Below are positions 27,413 through 36,400 of a stretch of 64,000 bases of DNA, one piece after another; positions within the stretch are counted from its first letter, which is position 1, and the number at the start of each line of letters is the position of its first letter. The position numbers and the translations under genes were made by a program. The DNA is from Asterias rubens (taxonomy: Eukaryota; Echinodermata; Asteroidea; Forcipulatida; Asteriidae), in NCBI RefSeq assembly GCF_902459465.1, contig NC_047065.1, forward strand, positions 6,765,521 to 6,829,520, in the 5' to 3' direction. Under the pieces are notes generated by a model, which did not search any database, was not told where the DNA came from, and saw only the letters and a list, made by a program, of their open reading frames with translations.

Positions 27413-30400
27413 GTAAGCGAACAGTTTATTTGTATGTCTACTATCACTCATATCATTGTATTTTTGTTAAGGCCAAGTGATCAATGTCTGTAGCCACAGT
27501 TGGTGGTGCTGGGCGGGCCTGCCCAGAACTAACAAACTCTGAGCAAAAAACTCTGTTGCCCAGCACAGATTTACCCCAAGTTGCACTTCAGCAATCACTT
27601 CAGCAATGAAGGCCACATTTCTAATTTCATGAATAATTTTGTTGATCTACTGGACTTTATGAGGAATTAATAATAATAATAACAGTATTTATAAAGCGCC
27701 AAATTGCCAAAGGATACAAGGCGCTGAGAAGGAATGAAGAGGGAAAAAGACAGAACAAAGAAAAAGATGACCAGCTACGAAGAGGCAAAAAGGTGGGTTT
27801 TGAGAGCACGTTTGAAGGCTGGGACACTGTTGGAGCTTCTGGTAGGGGTAGGTAGAGAATTCCATAGTCGGGGAGCAGCAATTGAAAATGCCCTATCACC
27901 TGCAAGTTTATGGGTTTTGTGAACTGAAAGGGATTTACCAGTAGTAGAGCGAAGAGAGTAAGAAGATGTCTGGAGTGAAAGGAGAGAGGAGAGATAATCC
28001 GGGGCACAGTGATTGAGGGATTTATATGTGTGGACCATTGTACGGAATTGAATGCGTTGGGCAACTGGAAGCCAGTGTAATTGCTTGAGAAGTGGAGATG
28101 AGTGAGTGAATTTGGGCAGCTGAAAGATAAGTCTGGCACAGCGGTTTTGGAGCCGTTGAAGGCGGGAAACATCTTTCTGTGAAACACCATTCAGGAGGCA
28201 GCAGCCATAGTCCAGCTTGGACAGAATTAAGGCACGGACAGCATTATGGCAGGCGCTGAAATCAAGAAACCTCCTGATCCGGCTTAGGTTGCGTATATGC
28301 CAGTTAAGAGAGCGACAGAGCTGAGTAATGTGAGCAGACATGGACATGTTGCGATCGAAAACAACACCCAAGTTTCTGACAGATGGAGAAGGATGAATTT
28401 GAGTGCCATTTAGATTAAAGGTGAGGTGATCCAGATTTTTGAGGTGAGTGGAAGAGGCTGCAATGAAGAATTCCGTCTTATCCGGGTTCATCTTGAGCTT
28501 ATTGGTGACCAACCAGGATTGAAGTTCGTTGACACACCGAGACAAACGAAACAAAGCACAAGCAGCATCTCCAGGGCGGGAGGGGTTGAATGTTAAGAAC
28601 AACTGTACATCATCAGCATACATGTGGTACTGGATTGAGTGACGTCGAATAAGTTGACCAATGGTGTGGGAGTAATAAGTGAACATCTGAGGTCCAATGA
28701 CGGAGCCCTGAGGAACGCCATATTTGAGCTTTGCTTCAGTAGAGAGGGCATCCTTAACACAAACCTGGCTAGATCTATCACTCAAGTATGTGTGGAACCA
28801 CTGGTGAACAACTCCATCTAAACCAAAGTCACATGTGAGCCGCTGAAGGAGAATATTGTGGTCAACTGTATCGAAAGCGGCCGACAAGTCTACCATGATG
28901 AGAAAAATGGCCTGGTGTGAATCAATAGCTCTGAGAAAAGCATCTTGAACTGTAAGAAGTGCTGTTTCAGTGCTATGGCAAGGACGGTAGGCAGACTGTA
29001 AAGGCTCAGACAAGTCATTAGATTTGACAAAAGAAGCAACCTGTGAGGAGACTACCTTTTCAATGAGTTTACCAAGGAAGGGTAGAATTAGAGCCTACAA
29101 CACTGCAAGGGATTTAGTGCATCGGACTCAAGTTTTGGTAGCCGTGCCAAGTCATCAGGGTGTGGATTCAAGTCCTTGTCATTATGACACTTGTGTACTT
29201 GAGGATGTCGAGCAAGACACTGTAATTGTTTGTCTTCATCCAGGGGTACTTTCATCCCAATTTATGGCCAAACGGCTTTCACTTTACCTAATTTTCCCCA
29301 AATGTAACTTTTCAAGCTGAATGATAGCATCTTCTTACGACAATAGGTGTTTTGCAACGAAAACAACTAGGTTCGATTTCAAAAAACATTGAGTCATCTT
29401 AGGATGAGTTGTTAGTACTACCACAGTGATTAATGTTGTGACGTCTTACATGTACTTTGCTTGGCACTTAAGATTGGTACACAGCTTAAGATCAAATCTG
29501 ACCCCGAATGTCTTAGAACCAAGACTAAACCGCCTCTATTACATAAATATCCCTCCTTCTTCTACTCAGGAATGTTGCAAAGAAGATGAGATCTTGGAGA
29601 GTCTCCTAGACAGCATTAGCAGCCTGATCCAGACCCTGGATTCACCTGAAGAGCCCGGGGGTTCAAAGGCAGCCACGGCCCCCATGACTGAGATCACTCT
29701 CCCTGCCCCTGTAAGCCTCCTGGAACAGTTCAATACTCGGACTGTGTTTTACATGGGGGATGGAGAGGACGACAGGTTGAACACAGGGTTCTGGCTTGGC
29801 CCTCCCGGCATAGATGATGGTGACATTGAGCCTGAAATGGTATGTAGATTTAGAGAAGTCTTTCACCATTACCTTCTGTTCCGAAAGTGTATAATGGCTT
29901 TAACATGTTTAAAGCCATTGGACCCTTTCGGAACAGAAAACAAAAAAGAGAAGTTCATAGATTTACAAATAACTTACAGGGTTTAAAGAAGGTAATGGTA
30001 AAAGACTTCTCTTGAAATATTATTCCATGAAATGCTTCACTTTTTGAGAAAACATTAAAACAATTATCAATTCTCGACATCGAGAATTACGGATTTATAG
30101 TAAACACATGTCAGGACATGGCGAAACGTGCGGAAACAAGGGTGGGTTTTCCCCCGCCTCTGATGACCGATTGAGCCTAAATTATCACAGGTTTGTTATT
30201 TTATACATAAGTTGTGATACACGAAGTGTGGGCCTTTGGACAATACTGTTTACCGAAAGTGTCCAATGGCTTTAACAGTAGAACTCTTGAGATGATTAGT
30301 TCATTTGTATATGGTTGAGTGCTCTTCAATCAACAGAATAATATTTATCAGACTGACAGTCAACAATTGAACACAAACACAAGACTTGTCCGTTTATAAA

Positions 30401-33400
30401 TTTACTGCCCCAATGCTTCACTAGCCTTGAGCCTGTGGTCCAGTGTGAAACTTGATCTCTGTAATTTTAAGTGATTATCTTATGCGTGCTGTTTACACAA
30501 GGACACAAGTTATTATGTTCCTAATGAAGAACTTTAGACGTCATATTTTATCTCTTCAGATCAACGTTCAAATAATTTACAGGCTTTTGACAACTCTTGG
30601 ATTCATTTTGTATAAAACCAATGGCTAACTTGTGGCATTACTTAAGTCTGTTATGAAAGCATTTTCCAAACTTGAGACAAGCAAATTTAATTTTTTACTC
30701 AATTGCCTGGGTCTTACGGAAGCATACTCCAAAATGTTCCCACGCAGCTTTTGTTTTCTTTCTCTTCAGTCACAGAACTTATCAACTCACAAGTGTTCTC
30801 AATACAAACTGTTAAAGACAGTGCACACTATCAGTAATTGTCAAAGACTACTCTTCACAGTTGGTGTATTTCAACATATGCATAAAATAAGCTCACTCGG
30901 TCGTTGTAGTTGCAAGATAATAATGAAAGAAAAAAAACACCCATGTTACATGAAGTTGTGTGCTTTCAGAAGCTTGATTTCAAGACCTCAAATTCGCAAA
31001 CCTGAGGTCTCAAAATCAAATTCGTGGAAAATTACTTCTTTCTCGAAAACTACATTACTTCAGAGGGAGCCATTTCTAACAATGTTTTATACTATCAACC
31101 TCTCCCCATTTTACTTGTTGTCAAGTAAGTTTTATGATAATAATTATTATGAGTAACTATCAATAGTGTCCACTGCATTTAAGTAAACAGAATGAACATA
31201 AATGGCGTTTGTTAGAACCTGTTGTCTCTCTGCTTTGTATTTACAGGTTCAGTGTGACTTAGAGGAGCTCCGAGTCACTTATCTTCCTGATCTAGATCTA
31301 CAAGCAGAGTTGGAGAAAGACCTCGGTGCAGAAAACTTGCCCCCAGAGAAGGACCAAAAGAAAAGGTGACTACAGTACTTCGGCTTAGTACCCTTTATAC
31401 CTGGACATAACTTTCCTCAGTCAAACAAACCACAGCGCTGTCCTGTTTTTATTTTGAAACAGCGTTTATGTTTATAGGATTTGAGGCATTGCATGGTGAG
31501 GTATCAATGTATATTTGTTCTTAGAGAACTGTTGTGCTTTGTCCTACTGCTGCGGAGTAGATAATCTGGGGTTCGGGAGATTTCTCAGTTCTGAAAAGAA
31601 CTGTCCTGCTTTAAACTATTACCAGGGCGGATGGTATAGAAAAAAGACTTGGACTACTACTTTACCTTATAGGATCGTAACTAACTGTACTGCCGCGGAG
31701 TCAGTTCTGAAATTGGTCTCAACAATTCGACTAGCTTGCTCGAGTCATTCAACAGGAGACTATGTTTATGTTTGTATTGAAGTTGTACTAAGATTTCCTT
31801 GTTGGTCAAAGTTTGTTATTCAATTTGTTTATTTTTGTTTATGAACAGGAGTGTACGACGGAAATATGAATCCCTTACATCAAGGTCTCAGTATCGCTTT
31901 AACTATGGCATCAAAAGAGCACACAGTAAGTTCTCTGATTAGTGAACTACAGGGATGAGATTGTTCAGTCTTTTGACTGAATTCAGTCTTTTTATGTCGG
32001 CCTGGGGAAGAAAATCAGACAATATTTTGTTCCACAAATAAAGAAATCCTGCTCATTTGTCTACTTCTCTGGTGCTTTGGATACTGTTTTCAAAAGCTCC
32101 TTGAAATCTATAACCCCAGAGGTTACCAAATAGTAGAAATGCCAACATTTCAACATACCTGTGAATTTTTATCCAAGTTTCAGACCTTCTCGTTAGTAAT
32201 GACTCTCACCCCTGATACTAACTACTTACCTAGTCCTTTGAAGAAGATATATCCACAGCAATTTTTTTCTGATGGGGCACGACCTTTGTTATTCTAGAGC
32301 AGGGCCCAATTTCATAGAGCAGCTTAGGCACAAATTAAAATCAGATTATCGGCCAAGACCCCACTCAATTGTTATGCTAAGTAAACAACAGCTAAATACC
32401 AGTCACAAGCAATGTATATGGCATGAAAGTTTGGCCAGTAACATGTGTAAAATAAGCGAACCAGTCCTTGCGGGTTTAAACCACTAGTTGAAAATCTCTT
32501 CACCACACATTGATTCCCTTATTTATGACTGCATCATGAGCAGCGCGTGGTTTGGCTGTCTTACCCAGAGATGATTAAAACTAACCGCCTCCACCCGGTC
32601 TCCTCAGATCAATCAGGCAACTTCAACCAGTACGGTCGCCCCATGCAAGGGAGGAGTGGTAGAGGCTATGATATCTTCAGACAGCGAGCTCAGAATACCA
32701 GCAGACCGCCCTCTATGCATGTGGATGACTTCCTGGCTGCAGAGGCTAATGAGTCAACCGACTCAAAGAAACAACAGCGGGTAAGCTGGCTTTGTATCTT
32801 TACCTTTGCAGGAAAAAATATTTCATAGGTTTTGAAAATTATTCATGTTTACTTCAAAGTCACAAATTGTCATTGGAAGCCCTATGGAGAATACTTCCAC
32901 CGTATTGTATCATCCACGAGGATTAAAACACGAGGATCCACGTCTAATACAAAGAATACTTAGTATGGTGCGCCCTTTACACTTATCCTAGAGAGAGGCC
33001 ATTTTCTCAAACAGTGGTTGACTTAAAACAATCAAATTTGCAACTTGGGACCTTGAAAATGGATGGCATGAAAGTGAAAGGCATTCATTGGCATCCAAAA
33101 GATTACAATATCAAGCTGTAATGCAGAAAATAAAAACCAGAAGCACACATAAACTAGGACAATTTCATAGAAAGGTTTGCGTTAACACCATGTAATGACT
33201 ATCTCTAATGAGTTGGGGCAGTTCTGAAAAAAAAAAGTTGGTTTCAAACCGTCGAGTTGAAACGGTTCTTTTCAGAACCATCCCCAACTCATTAGAGATA
33301 GTTATTAATGGTGTTACCGCAAACCTTTCTATATCGTATTTCCACCATGCAAAGTTTCAAATCCTACTAAGAACAATGTTGTCTTGGTCAGTGGAGGACT

Positions 33401-36400
33401 GCAAAAGATTTGCTGATGTGAAGTTTCTGTGTTTTGCTTGTTATTATGCAAGTTGTTTTTATTGGGACATAACTCTTTGTTTGTAGGGGCCACAGCAGGG
33501 TCGTAGTGGACGTGGTGGAGGCTTCATGGGTGGGGCTGGAGGAGGTCAAAGAGGGGGTTTCCAGGGAGGAAGGGGACCATGGAATGGACCAGCCAACAAC
33601 TATGGCAGGAGAGATGGAGGTAAGAATCAATTGTCTAGACAATTAGTTATTTGGCATTGGAGAAAAAAAATTTCTATGTGTTTTTATTCAATATTCGTTG
33701 GGTAATTTCTTCTTCATTTATGAAAAACCCTTAAATAATTATGGTTTCTTGTTTAGTCATTATTGTGGGAGATAAACATGTGATGCTCTTTACCTTTGTC
33801 GGTTGTTTGTATTTTAATTCATGGTTTGTATTCTAAAAAAAAAAAAAGAGGTTATTGTGTTGTCACTCATTTGAAAAAAAATCTTAAACTTTGTATGGCG
33901 TGTTGTTGAGCGAACAAGAACCAAAGACATGCCAGAGTCAAGATGTGGTTTTTCTGATGAGCAGAGTGTGGGTTGGAGACACCAGTGAGAAAGTGTCCTG
34001 AAGCAAGTTATTTTACCATTGTTGCTTCGTCCTTCAGATAGACGTAGATGTGTAGGTCCTGTGCGTTGTGTAAAACACCTATAAGAACCCAGTGCACTTA
34101 TCGTTAAAAAGAAGGAGTTCACCACCGGTGTTCCTGGTTTGATTGGCAGCATGTTGTGCGACAGAAACGTGTAAATCTTTACATGGTGCTATGTAAAGTA
34201 AAATTGTCTCATACTTCAAAAACGTAGCTCCACATACATGTACCTTGCAGGAAAAATACTGGGTGCGTTCGTTTAGCTTCCCTGGGTCAAACCCCGGTGT
34301 GTGGCGTTTTTTTTTTTTTCTAGGACGAACGTGGGTAATTATCTGCACACGTTCGTCCTGGGAAAAAAAACGCCACACACCAGGGTCGACCCGGGAAGCT
34401 AAACGAACGCACCCACTGATTGTTGGAGTGCCATGAGTGTCATTTGAGTGACTGATTTGAGAGCTATATACAATGTAAGAAGCCATTATAATTTGTTATT
34501 GCTGACACCTTTGATGTTTGCGTTTATTGTCAGGTGGGAACAATGCAGGGGGTGGAGCTCAAAGGGGTGGGCGGGGAGGAGGGGGAGGGGGAGGTGGAGG
34601 TGGAGGAGGTCAATGGAACAACAGGCAACAACAACGACCAGGATATGGAAATAGCGGCACTGGAGGAAACAACCAGCAGAGGAACTTTGCATCCAGACGA
34701 TGGGAAGGGAACCAATCAAGGTAAGAGTACCAGCCATCATTAGTCAGACAGGAAAAGGACCTGGGCCCAGATTTCATTGAGCTGCTTAGCAGAAATTACT
34801 GCTTGACAAATTTATTTGCTGAAAGCAAAAAATTGAGCGGGGTCACAACAATATAAAAGTTGTTAATGTAATTTTGTCTGGTGGTAACCTGTTTCTGTTA
34901 AGCAGAACTTTTTTTTGCTTAGCATCTTTTTGTGCTTAAAAGCTTTACAAAATTGGGCACTGGGCTGGATTTCACAAAGCCATGAGATTATTTTAACAGG
35001 ATATTCAATCGTCGCGGTACCAGCTGCTTACACATTTGATTCGAACTGCCTTTAGCCAGCGGGCAAGCTTGATGGTCTAGTGGTAAGACACCTGCTCCAG
35101 CAATGCAAATGTCTTGGGTTCGAATCCCACTTGAGTGATTTGCTAGTGGATTTTTTTTTCACATAACTCAGGAAAGTACTTTGTTTACAGTGCTTAATAT
35201 AGATGGGTGTTCGGGTAAATACAAATGGTATTCATAAGATTCATATGTTTTGCATACTCCTTCATTTCAAGTACTTGTTTTGTGTGTTCATCCTAGCTAT
35301 TTTAAACATAAGCATAAAATAAAAAACCTGTGTAAATGGGCTAAACTGGTTGTCAAAGTTGCAAGTAAATAGTGAAAGAAAAAACCCTTGTTGAACAAAT
35401 GTGTGTGCTATCAGATGTCTGAGAAAGGTTATAGGCCGGAAGTCTTTTTGAGATTCAAATATTGAATAAGAAATTGCCTCTTTTTCAGGAAGTCCTTTCT
35501 CCCAATATTTTATACTACCAACAGCTCTCCGTTGCTTGTTACTAAGTAAGTTTTGTGCTTATATATATTTTGAGTGATTACCACACGTGTCCAGTGCCTT
35601 GAAGAATGATTACCAAACGTATACCTTTCCTTTAAAAAGGACTGACAACAGAATGGACGCCAGGCAGGACAGTCGTGGGCAAGTTTCAGGCCAGCAACCC
35701 TATGGCCGCATGAGCGGAGACAACCGGAACCGAGAGGGATCCTACATGCAGAGAGGAGAGCCCAGGGGTAACATCAGAGGCAATGGGAACCAACAACAGA
35801 GGGGCGGAGCTAACATGAGGAGACCTGGAAGGGGGTTCAGGTCTGGAAGTGCTGGAGGGAGGGGGAGCGGTGGCGGTGGTGGGGGTTGGACAGGACAAGG
35901 TGGTGGAAAGGATCAGTACTCAAGGTGAGTATGGTTGAAGAGATGTATAGGGACTGCTAGTAGGGTGTTGGACTCCAACATTGTCATCGTGTACTCTTTT
36001 TTCTTTGTAAAGGCTTGGCTTGTCCATGCCATTATTTATGCACTCTTGAAATGTTTGCTCGCTTGTAATAATGGTGTTGCATAATGTATTAGTAATAGTA
36101 ACATTTATTTCAATGTTGTCATACAAAACAATAATACAATAATGTACATTTATGTCAAAATTATATTTTAAAAAAAAGCAATATAGTCAGAGTATGACTA
36201 GACATGTTTGCGTGCAGGTGTGCACACAACACGGTCTTGTGCATTCTTCGCTTTCACTGCTAGAGCATAAAATAAGGTTACTCTTACTGTGTATTAGAGG
36301 TTATGGTGACGGGTCAGTGCAGAATTCCCTGGTACATAAGCAAAGCCAACAAATTCAGCTCTGCTGTTGCTTCAATCTACAGCTGTGCAGAGTTGGTCAA

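Noticed and set aside
29426-29569. N-terminal part of the long ORF 29426-29986 as VIRMA coding sequence
   Set aside because: A CTACTCAG acceptor at 29569 joins in phase with the exon ending at 27412; upstream sequence is intronic.
34486-34740. Antisense Ser/Pro/Leu-rich ORFs opposite the VIRMA RGG exons (also 35686-35898 and 33388-33642)
   Set aside because: They are shadows of the GGN-rich coding strand and have no gene structure of their own.
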